Below, one piece after another: positions 32,852 through 39,344 of a DNA stretch of 40,655 nucleotides. This DNA comes from DAOTWY01 sp003696565 (lineage in GTDB: Bacteria > Chloroflexota > Anaerolineae > Aggregatilineales > Phototrophicaceae): positions 1 through 40,655 of the forward strand of contig DAOTWY010000102.1 in assembly GCA_034435635.1 (NCBI GenBank), written 5' to 3'. The notes under the pieces were generated by a model. That model searched no databases. It was not told where the DNA came from and worked only from the letters and a program-made list of their open reading frames with translations. Position numbers and translations under genes: made by a program. Positions within the stretch are counted from its first letter, which is position 1. Every line of letters starts with the position of its first letter.

Positions 32852-33817
32852 ATGCAGAAGAAACGTGTCGTTATTATCGGCTCTGGTCCGGCGGGCTTCG
32901 CCGCCGCTTTATACACCGCCCGCGCACAATTAAAACCGGTTTTGATCGCCGGTAACGCACTTGGGGGGCAAGTTAGCCAAACCCACGAAATTGAAAATTA
33001 CTTAGGGTTTGAATCCCTTAGCGGGATGGAACTGGTGCAAAAGTTTCAGTCTCATGTGGAGCATTTTGGTGCACAAGTGGTGTATGACGCGGTGACAGAA
33101 GTTGATTTCACAAAAGGCTCACCTTTTACAGTGAAAACACATGGAGAAACCTACCTAGCCGATACCGTCATCGTCACCATTGGTGCAGACCCACGCAAGC
33201 TCAAAGTCCCTGGGGAAGCGGAATATATTGGGCGTGGAGTCAGCTATTGTGGCACGTGTGACGGCTTCTTCTTCCGTGGCAAGGATGTGGTCGTGGTTGG
33301 TGGTGGAGATAGTGCATTAGAAGAATCATTATTCCTGACACGGTTTGCCAATTCGGTGAATATCATCCACCGCAGAGACACCCTACGCGCAGGGGTGCAA
33401 TTACAAAGCCGCGCCAAGAAAAACGAGAAAATTAGCTTTACATGGAACACCGTTGTCGAGGAAATCCTTGGTGGAGATGACGGCAGCGTGCGAGCCGTTC
33501 GCCTTAAAAACGTCCAAACCGGTGAAGTATATGAAAAGCCCACCGATGGCGTGTTTATCTTCATTGGTCATGTACCAAACAGCCAAATTTTCGCCGGGCA
33601 GCTCGCCACTAATGATAACGGATACATCATCACAGATCAGCGGTATCGTACTAACGTGGATGGCGTGTTTGCCGCTGGAGAAATTCAAGATGAAATTTGG
33701 CGACAGGTCATCACTTCGGCTGGTCAGGGGGCGGCAGCTGGCATGAGTGCTATCCACTGGCTGGAAGAACACGAGGATGAATTACAACCCCTAGAAGAAG
33801 CTGTTCAAGAAACATAA
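32852..33817 (+). CDS. trxB: Thioredoxin reductase
   Basis: 321 residues. FAD-binding GSGPAGFAAA (10-19), redox pair CGTC (Cys133, Cys136) in SYCGTCDGFF, NADPH-binding VVGGGDSALEE (148-158), and the C-terminal FAD motif GVFAAGEIQDE followed by TSAGQGAAAGMSA. The enzyme passes electrons from NADPH through FAD to thioredoxin. Most TrxB have CATC; CGTC is a small variation. It is second in a two-gene unit after the small Cys/His protein. The stop is followed by a copy of the intergenic palindromic repeat. Confidence 0.95.
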   Translation: MQKKRVVIIGSGPAGFAAALYTARAQLKPVLIAGNALGGQVSQTHEIENYLGFESLSGMELVQKFQSHVEHFGAQVVYDAVTEVDFTKGSPFTVKTHGETYLADTVIVTIGADPRKLKVPGEAEYIGRGVSYCGTCDGFFFRGKDVVVVGGGDSALEESLFLTRFANSVNIIHRRDTLRAGVQLQSRAKKNEKISFTWNTVVEEILGGDDGSVRAVRLKNVQTGEVYEKPTDGVFIFIGHVPNSQIFAGQLATNDNGYIITDQRYRTNVDGVFAAGEIQDEIWRQVITSAGQGAAAGMSAIHWLEEHEDELQPLEEAVQET

Positions 33818-33832
33818 CCCAATACAATATAC

Positions 33833-33861
33833 GTTGCCAGGGGATTTATTCCCTTGGCAGC
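33833..33861. repeat. Intergenic palindromic repeat, copy 2
   Basis: 29 bp, GTTGCCAGGGGAT and ATTCCCTTGGCAGC around a 2-nt centre. It is the near-identical reverse complement of copy 1 at 22862-22889, differing in the centre, one added C and one base near the end. It lies 15 bp after the trxB stop and has no T-run on either side. Confidence 0.65.
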
Positions 33862-33890
33862 TGCAACCAGCAACATGAGGAGACCTCACA

Positions 33891-34703
33891 TCACGAACTG
33901 ACTTGTCCACGCGCTACAAACCATTGTGCCCCCCACAACACCCCCCAAGTCATCAGCATGGAAAGTATAATCCCACCGATGGCAAACACACTATATTGCC
34001 AATCATTTAACATCAACAGGGGTAAAGTCATCAATGCCCCACTGTTTATTATCACCCACACAAAACGCAACATCAACACCATCAACATCGCGGTAGACCG
34101 CGCCGAGGGCAAAGCAGCAGCCACTCCTAACACCACCGTCAACGCCGTATCTACCACGGTGAAAGCTGCCAAAAGCAGCATCATACCCACCAAATATGCC
34201 CCACGCTCCCCTGCTGATAAATTAAGAGTATTACCGTCAATAAACTGTGCTACCAACCCCACACGCAAAATGAACAACATTAGATGATCACCGCTTAACG
34301 AGCGTAACGATCCCCACCACTTCCCAACAATCAAGGTAGGCGCATCAACATGCGTTAGCAGCAATATGTCCCATGTCCGGTTGGTGTGTTCACGGGCAAT
34401 GCTGTTATAAGACAACCCCAATGTGATAAGTGTCACCACGATATATAAGGCGATATTCATCGTCATCAGCGCGATGCTAGCCACTTGAAACACGCCCCCC
34501 AGCAGGGAACCCTGTGGCTCAATAAGATACTGCCCCCAGCCTAAACCAAACAAAACAGAGACAAACATCATCACAGAAGCAAACAAAGCTGGTAATAACA
34601 TCAACATTGCCAATCCAACCCATGCCCAACCAGAGCGACTATTTTGGATAACATACCGTTGATGGCGAAACTCCGCCTGAGAGATAATATTGTTAATCAT
34701 CAT
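33891..34703 (-). CDS. ABC-2 type transporter permease (no ATPase alongside)
   Basis: About 270 residues with six hydrophobic segments. Between segments 2 and 3 is the cytoplasmic stretch SYNSIAREHTNRTWDILLLT followed by GKWWGSL, typical of ABC-2 permeases (ExxxxTxExLLxTP...GK). The partner ATPase gene is not next to it. Start choice is uncertain: a GTG at 34707-34709 and ATGs at 34701-34703 and 34698-34700 lie close together, and none has a good Shine-Dalgarno. The start given is the first ATG. The substrate is unknown. Confidence 0.78.
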   Translation of the reverse strand: MMINNIISQAEFRHQRYVIQNSRSGWAWVGLAMLMLLPALFASVMMFVSVLFGLGWGQYLIEPQGSLLGGVFQVASIALMTMNIALYIVVTLITLGLSYNSIAREHTNRTWDILLLTHVDAPTLIVGKWWGSLRSLSGDHLMLFILRVGLVAQFIDGNTLNLSAGERGAYLVGMMLLLAAFTVVDTALTVVLGVAAALPSARSTAMLMVLMLRFVWVIINSGALMTLPLLMLNDWQYSVFAIGGIILSMLMTWGVLWGAQWFVARGQVSS

Positions 34704-34783
34704 AGGCACTTTTATTTTGATATACTCATCGCCTCTAAATCGTCATCGGATGCTTCCCGCAAGCTAACATGACCAACACAGCA

Positions 34784-36331
34784 TCATACCCCCATGCCGT
34801 GCATCGCCTGATACAACCCTTTGAGCTGTTTGTACATCCGTTTATAAACATGCTGATATAACCCCTCATAAATGGCGTGGGTTTGGGGATTTGGTTGGAA
34901 TGTATCCTTAATACGAACCATCGCCGCTACCGCTGATTCAAAATCAGCGTGTAGCCCCAGCCCAACTGCGGCATCAATTGCTGCACCCAAGCCGGATGTT
35001 TCAAATGTATGTGGGCGGGATGCCGGTAAATTAAAAATATCGGCTGTCAGTTGCATAGCAGCATCACTTTGTGAACCACCTCCGCTGACGCGCAACTCAG
35101 TAATTGGGATGCCGGTGCGCTTATTGCTACGTTCGGTTGCTTCTCGTAAGGCATATGCCACGCCTTCTAAAATTGCACGATAGATGTGTGCCCGAGTATG
35201 CACATCACTAAAACCGATGATCGCTCCCCGCGCCTCTGGTCCAGGCACACGCACCCCAGGTGTCCAATACGGTTGTAACACCAATCCATTTGACCCTGGA
35301 GGCACTTGGTTAACCAACTCATCAAACAACGCCTCTGGTGCAATACCGCGTTCCGCAGCCACACGCACCTCATGATGCCCAAATTCTTTTTTGAACCAGC
35401 TCACCATCCAATACCCACGATAAATCTGTATTTCAAAACTATAATGCTGTGGTAACGCCGCCGGATACGCTGGAACAAGCGGGATCACTTCTAAATATCT
35501 AGGATGGGTGGTGTTAATCGTAGCAGTGGTGCCATAACTAAGCGCACCTTGATACGGTTGAATACACCCAGAGCCGAGAATCTCGCACGCTTTATCTCCC
35601 GCGGCGGCAATCAATTTTAACCCGGCTGGAATACCTGTCTCAGCGGCAGCTTGCGGGGTGATCTCACCCAATGGTGTGCCAGGATGCACCAAATCCGGCA
35701 TCATGTCTTGCGTTAAAGGCGGGAAAAGCTGCCACTTCCAATGACCAGGCGGATACCAATCCAAGTTTTTATATTCAAATGGAACATAACCTACTTGTGC
35801 CCCCACAGAATCAACAAACTGCCCGGTTAAACGATACGTCAGGTAACCGCTTAACAAAAGATATTTATGTGTTTTACGCATTATGTCGGGCTGATGACGA
35901 TTCAACCAATTGCATTCCGCCTCTTGCCGGGCATATTCCACCGTGCCTTGAATACGCAACAACTTAAAAAGCAAGCCCCACATGCCGCCAATCGGCTTAA
36001 GATCATCTACCCGGCGTTGATCCAACCAACTTATTGCTGGGCGTAGGGGATTACCTTGTGCATCAAGGTTTATCACCGTGCCGCGCTGTGTGGTTAATGT
36101 CACCCCGGCGAGCGCGTCTTTGTTTACGCCATCCATCATCCACAGTTTTTGACAAGCCTCACATACTGCCTCCCAAAACACTGTCACATGTTGTTCCGCC
36201 CAGCCGGGTTTATCCGAAAAATACGGCTCGATATGCACCTGTGATTTATAAAGCAAATCCCCTTGTGGATTAAAAATAAGGGCACGCGCACTTTGCGTTC
36301 CCAGGTCAATCGCTAAAATTTGATCCTTCAT
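34784..36331 (-). CDS. FGGY-family carbohydrate kinase
   Basis: 515 residues from the chosen ATG, the family's normal size. The N-terminal phosphate loop is QILAIDLGTQSARALIF, and the second half has GALSYGTTATINTTHP and the FGGY signature region GVAYALREATE followed by RVSGGGSQSDAAMQLTADIF. The TQRGT stretch near residue 90 is also typical. These enzymes phosphorylate sugars or polyols such as xylulose, ribulose, glycerol or erythritol with ATP; no neighbouring gene indicates which. The longest frame starts six codons earlier (36349); this start matches the usual beginning of the family, six residues before the LAIDLGT strand. Confidence 0.93.
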   Translation of the reverse strand: MKDQILAIDLGTQSARALIFNPQGDLLYKSQVHIEPYFSDKPGWAEQHVTVFWEAVCEACQKLWMMDGVNKDALAGVTLTTQRGTVINLDAQGNPLRPAISWLDQRRVDDLKPIGGMWGLLFKLLRIQGTVEYARQEAECNWLNRHQPDIMRKTHKYLLLSGYLTYRLTGQFVDSVGAQVGYVPFEYKNLDWYPPGHWKWQLFPPLTQDMMPDLVHPGTPLGEITPQAAAETGIPAGLKLIAAAGDKACEILGSGCIQPYQGALSYGTTATINTTHPRYLEVIPLVPAYPAALPQHYSFEIQIYRGYWMVSWFKKEFGHHEVRVAAERGIAPEALFDELVNQVPPGSNGLVLQPYWTPGVRVPGPEARGAIIGFSDVHTRAHIYRAILEGVAYALREATERSNKRTGIPITELRVSGGGSQSDAAMQLTADIFNLPASRPHTFETSGLGAAIDAAVGLGLHADFESAVAAMVRIKDTFQPNPQTHAIYEGLYQHVYKRMYKQLKGLYQAMHGMGV

Positions 36332-36440
36332 AAAGTATTCTTTTAACATTTCATCAATAAATCATGATGATAGTGTAGCGAATGTTTCAGAAAAATGCTT
36401 GAATATTATAAAATACCTGGCTTCCCCCTGCGCGGTGATT

Positions 36441-36468
36441 AAAAAATAACCCCATAAATGATATGGGG
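36441..36468 (-). terminator. Second of two tandem terminators after the membrane-protein gene
   Basis: CCCCATA (36450-36456) and TATGGGG (36462-36468) are perfect complements around a 5-nt loop, followed on the reverse strand by TTATTTTTT. It lies downstream of another terminator and upstream of the FGGY kinase start, so it insulates that gene. Confidence 0.75.
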
Positions 36469-36499
36469 GGAATTATCTAAAATCAGCACCGTGCTACAT

Positions 36500-36530
36500 A
36501 AAAAAACCGCTGGTTTACTTCCAACGGTTT
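36500..36530 (-). terminator. First terminator after the membrane-protein gene
   Basis: AAACCG...TGG and CCA...CGGTTT form a 9-bp stem with one mismatch, with a run of seven T following on the reverse strand. It lies 11 bases past the stop of the gene at 36542-37126. Confidence 0.75.
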
Positions 36531-36541
36531 ATTATAATCGG

Positions 36542-37126
36542 CTATACGATAACGATGTCATCATTCTTGCGCTTAGGAGGATCATCATTCTTACGTTTTT
36601 CATCTGTTTCATGGTGATTATGAGACATCCCACACATTGAACCATGTTTTTTGCCCAATGCCATCCATGCAAACCAGGCAATCACCAACAGCCAAAAAAC
36701 TGACCACAAATTAAAAATAACAACCTCAAACAACAGCCCTAACATCGCAAAACCAATCAGTGAATTTTTAACAAGGGATTCACCTTGTGCAATTTCCTCA
36801 GGATTTTGACTTTGCTCACCGTACCATTTCATGGCTCCGCCAACAAACGCCGGATACAAAGCCCAAATATATGCCCATGATTCCCAATGTCCTGTCATGG
36901 ATTGATACAACAAAATCAACCCGGTTCCTGTAATGATAACCCCTGGATAAATCAATTTAAGTTGATCCAGATTATCTGGCTGAGCCGTCATCGCAGCATA
37001 CAAAAACGCCACCCCCGGCAAGATGATGAATAACACCCAACTATTCCCCATCAAATTGACCAATATCAACACCCCTAAAAAACCAATTATGAGCTTTCCC
37101 AATGGTTCATTATGTTTTGCATCCAT
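36542..37126 (-). CDS. Polytopic membrane protein of unknown function
   Basis: 194 residues with about six hydrophobic segments in three close pairs (GKLIIGFLGVLILVNLMG; WVLFIILPGVAFLYAAM; LIYPGVIITGTGLILLYQSM; WAYIWALYPAFVGGAMKW; NSLIGFAMLGLLFEVVIF; WSVFWLLVIAWFAWMALG). The tail is polar and charged, with two short repeats (EKRKNDD and PKRKNDD) and a possible metal-binding patch MCGMSHNHHE. The paired helices recall the LiaI/LiaF-type membrane region, but I cannot assign a family. A GGAG site lies 10 nt before the ATG. The gene ends in two tandem terminators and is alone on its strand. Confidence 0.75.
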   Translation of the reverse strand: MDAKHNEPLGKLIIGFLGVLILVNLMGNSWVLFIILPGVAFLYAAMTAQPDNLDQLKLIYPGVIITGTGLILLYQSMTGHWESWAYIWALYPAFVGGAMKWYGEQSQNPEEIAQGESLVKNSLIGFAMLGLLFEVVIFNLWSVFWLLVIAWFAWMALGKKHGSMCGMSHNHHETDEKRKNDDPPKRKNDDIVIV

Positions 37127-37415
37127 ACTGCTTTATCTCCGTGTCACCTGTCTTTGATTTTTATTACGTGGATCACACTTCTTGCGTTGCAAAATTGGGG
37201 TATGTCCATAATAATCGTTGAGAACTAAACAGCATTGCCACGTCGGTTAACAAGGAACTTATCCCCTGGTAGGAAATAGGCAATTGGTTTCTTAAGACCG
37301 CCCCCATCAATGGGGTTACAAAACAAGGACAAATAGCATTCATGCGCGTGGGTTAGCCCCACACGCTATGACGAATAACAATCATTTTCCACAGTAAGGA
37401 GCTAGGTAATTCAGC
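37127..37415. other. Divergent intergenic region before tmk, with repeats and hairpins
   Basis: 289 bases without a gene. Contents: a candidate forward promoter (TTGCAA 37187-37192, 16 bp, TAATAA 37209-37214), copy 3 of the palindromic repeat (37247-37270), a perfect CCCCAT-CA-ATGGGG hairpin near 37302-37315, and a GTGGG/CCCAC hairpin with outer pairs near 37345-37368. If the promoter is right, the tmk leader is nearly 200 nt and contains all of these structures. AAGGAG lies 14 nt before the tmk ATG. Confidence 0.45.
37247..37270. repeat. Intergenic palindromic repeat, copy 3 (partial)
   Basis: The core CAAGGAA-N3-ATCCCCTGG (37251-37269) equals copy 1 in both arms and in spacing. The outer arms (GTTAAC here, GTTGCC in copy 1) are less well kept. 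Confidence 0.5.
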
Positions 37416-38063
37416 ATGTTTATCACATTTGAAGGCATGGACGGTAGTGGAAAAACCACACAAGCAAAGTTGACCGTCCAGTTTTTAAAATCCTGTGGCT
37501 ATGATGTGCTATACACACGTGAGCCAGGCGGGACAACAATCAGCGATCAAATCCGGGCAATTTTGTTGGATAACATGGAAAACACACACATGCACGCCCG
37601 TACCGAATTGCTGCTATTTTGTGCATCGCGGGCGCAATTAGTAGCAGAGGTAATCATTCCCCATCTAGAAGCAGGCGGCGTGGTCGTGTGTGATCGGTAT
37701 ATCGATTCAACATTTGCTTACCAAGGCTATGGGCATGGGCTGAACCTGAACGCACTCAAGTCTGTTGTTCAATTTGCAACAGGTGGCTTATTACCTGATG
37801 TCACCATCTTCTTGGATATTGACCCAGAAACCGCGTTAAACCGCCGAGCAGCCGGCACACTGTTCGGTGAGGCATGGAATCGGTTAGATGATATGGCGAT
37901 GGAGTTTCATCAACGGGTGTATAAAGGTTATCGCGAGTTGCTCTTAGCATCCCCCGCGCGTTTTCAAGCAGTGGATGCCAACGGCACAGTAGAACAAGTT
38001 CAAAAGCGTATTCAAGCCCTCTTAGCAGAATGGCTAGAAATTCCAAAAGGTGGCGCAGCATGA
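37416..38063 (+). CDS. tmk: Thymidylate kinase
   Basis: 215 residues. P-loop GMDGSGKTTQ (7-16), the dTMP-binding TREPGGT, the DRYIDSTFAYQGYG motif, and a lid region RRAAGTLFGEAWNRLDDM. The enzyme phosphorylates dTMP to dTDP for DNA synthesis. It is the first gene of a three-gene unit: the next start overlaps its stop by four bases (ATGA). In many bacteria tmk is followed by holB; here two unrecognised genes take that place. Confidence 0.96.
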   Translation: MFITFEGMDGSGKTTQAKLTVQFLKSCGYDVLYTREPGGTTISDQIRAILLDNMENTHMHARTELLLFCASRAQLVAEVIIPHLEAGGVVVCDRYIDSTFAYQGYGHGLNLNALKSVVQFATGGLLPDVTIFLDIDPETALNRRAAGTLFGEAWNRLDDMAMEFHQRVYKGYRELLLASPARFQAVDANGTVEQVQKRIQALLAEWLEIPKGGAA

Positions 38064-38350
38064 TTGACCTAGAAATCGACGTAAAAATCCACGAAAGTGA
38101 AGACGAAAACGCTTGGTTAGATACTTACGAGCGAGATATGATGATCCAGCACACCGTTGAACATCTGCGGATACACATCCAACGCAGCTTAGCCGATTTA
38201 CGCTGCCAAGAACACAACGAGCCGCCCCGTGTTCACATCACCGTGATTTATTCGCAAGAACTAGAACAATTTGAAGACCTTAAATACGATGTACAAACGT
38301 GTTGCAAGCCCTTTTTGATGAAAACTGTAGCCGCGTTAAACAAACGATGA
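38060..38350 (+). CDS. Unknown small acidic protein, coupled to tmk
   Basis: 96 residues from an ATG that overlaps the tmk stop (ATGA). It has an acidic helical start (ENAWLDTYERDMMIQHTVEHLR), a QRSLADLRCQEH helix, then a strand (PRVHITVIYSQEL) and a CC pair in VQTCCKPFLM. No signal peptide or membrane segment is present. I do not recognise a family. Its stop overlaps the next gene's start in the same way, so all three are translated in series, which implies linked roles. Confidence 0.75.
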   Translation: MIDLEIDVKIHESEDENAWLDTYERDMMIQHTVEHLRIHIQRSLADLRCQEHNEPPRVHITVIYSQELEQFEDLKYDVQTCCKPFLMKTVAALNKR

Positions 38351-38925
38351 TTCCCTTACGGCAATTCCGCGCACAGCATAACCTGCCAGAAACATTTAGT
38401 GTAGAATTTTTTGAGCCAAAAGATTACACCGGATTGGCAGACATACGCCACGCTGCGCCACAACTGAATCAATTACGTCAGATGGTGCTAAACGTCTGCC
38501 CTAAATCGCTCACGTTAGAAACCATTAATCAACTGGCACAAACCTTCCGCGCTGCGCTGGAAAAATACAACCCAAGCATCGGCTTAAAACCGGTTGAAAT
38601 TGATTATGCTGTGGCAGGGTTTAGCGATGTATTACAGGCGTTTTTATATGCCTGTTTAAGAGCAAATGCAGAAAAAATGCCACCACCCGCTTTTGACACC
38701 GTGTATCAAACCTGGCTGAATGACAGTCAACGGGTGGCAGCGCGTGAATTTCCATATAATGACTGGATTGTACAGATCATCCACAATGCTTATGGGCGGG
38801 TGGGGCTGTTGGTGCGCTTTCCTGATGGGAGAAGTATCGCCGTGGCGGATAACACGCTTGCCTGCCCGGCAGAACGCTTTACATTCCATCTTTTGCAAGA
38901 GATCGTGGAACAGCTCACTGAATAA
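38347..38925 (+). CDS. Unknown soluble protein, third gene of the tmk unit
   Basis: 192 residues from an ATG overlapping the previous stop by four bases. Mostly helical (LNQLRQMVLNVCPKSLTLET, INQLAQTFRAALEKY), with a C-terminal mixed part: EFPYNDWIVQIIHNAYGRVG, LLVRFPDGRSIAVADNTLACP, then a final helix FTFHLLQEIVEQL. No signal peptide, membrane segment or motif that I can name. The stop is 5 bases from the end of the convergent LexA-like gene. Confidence 0.78.
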   Translation: MIPLRQFRAQHNLPETFSVEFFEPKDYTGLADIRHAAPQLNQLRQMVLNVCPKSLTLETINQLAQTFRAALEKYNPSIGLKPVEIDYAVAGFSDVLQAFLYACLRANAEKMPPPAFDTVYQTWLNDSQRVAAREFPYNDWIVQIIHNAYGRVGLLVRFPDGRSIAVADNTLACPAERFTFHLLQEIVEQLTE

Positions 38926-38930
38926 GTTTG

Positions 38931-39170
38931 TTATAGCCATTCGCGCTGAATTCGGATGCTGCGTGGAACATTAAATATCCGGCTGATGTAACCACGCGCC
39001 TCTAATAAATCTACATAGCGCACCACCGCCGCCCGAGAAAGCGAAACACCAGCACCAATTTCGGCAAAAGTCGGGGAAATCCCCCGCACTTGAATATAAT
39101 CACGGATAAAATCAAACACCAGCTTAGCATTCTCTTCTCGTATTTGATCCCGTTCAGTTTGCACATCCAT
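38931..39170 (-). CDS. LexA-type winged-helix DNA-binding protein without peptidase domain
   Basis: 79 residues that match only the N-terminal DNA-binding domain of LexA: LVFDFIRDYIQVRGISPTFA, then EIGAGVSLSRAAVVRYVDLL (recognition helix) and EARGYISRIFNVPRSIRI (wing). Full LexA has a further 120 or more residues with the Ser-Lys self-cleaving peptidase; none follows here in any frame before the convergent gene. The start has AGGAG 12 nt upstream. A GAAC-N4-GTTC palindrome lies 58 bp before the start, in its promoter. It could be a repressor that cannot be cleaved, a competitor of LexA, or a regulator with its own targets. Confidence 0.85.
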   Translation of the reverse strand: MDVQTERDQIREENAKLVFDFIRDYIQVRGISPTFAEIGAGVSLSRAAVVRYVDLLEARGYISRIFNVPRSIRIQREWL

Positions 39171-39227
39171 AATTAATAATCACTCCTGTGTTACAATATC
39201 CTAACAGATATATCTTATCACAAATCA

Positions 39228-39239
39228 GAACAATTGTTC
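39228..39239. promoter_or_regulatory. GAAC-AATT-GTTC palindrome (SOS-box-like operator)
   Basis: A perfect 12-bp palindrome matching the GAAC-N4-GTTC core of the Bacillus-type (Cheo/DinR) LexA box. It lies between the divergent LexA-like and glycosyltransferase genes. On the reverse strand it ends where TTGTGA (-35), 17 bp and GATATT (-10) could begin, so it would control the LexA-like gene, possibly by feedback. Confidence 0.6.
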
Positions 39240-39282
39240 ACAATATAGCGTTATAAGATAGTAGGAGTTCCGTTTTGGTCTG

Positions 39283-39311
39283 GTAGATTTAGGAGGAAGC
39301 AGTTAATCTAC
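39283..39311 (+). promoter_or_regulatory. Leader hairpin of the glycosyltransferase gene with AGGAGGA in its loop
   Basis: GTAGATT (39283-39289) and AATCTAC (39305-39311) are perfect complements around a 15-nt loop containing AGGAGGA, a consensus Shine-Dalgarno sequence with no start codon at a useful distance. The gene itself starts at 39345 with only a weak site. Confidence 0.35.
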
Positions 39312-39344
39312 TGGAAATAACAGCTTTATGGCATGAGATAACAC

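Noticed and set aside
33862..33890. TGAGG-AGA-CCTCA hairpin as terminator between trxB and the permease gene
   Set aside because: The stem is only 5 bp and there is no T-run on either strand.
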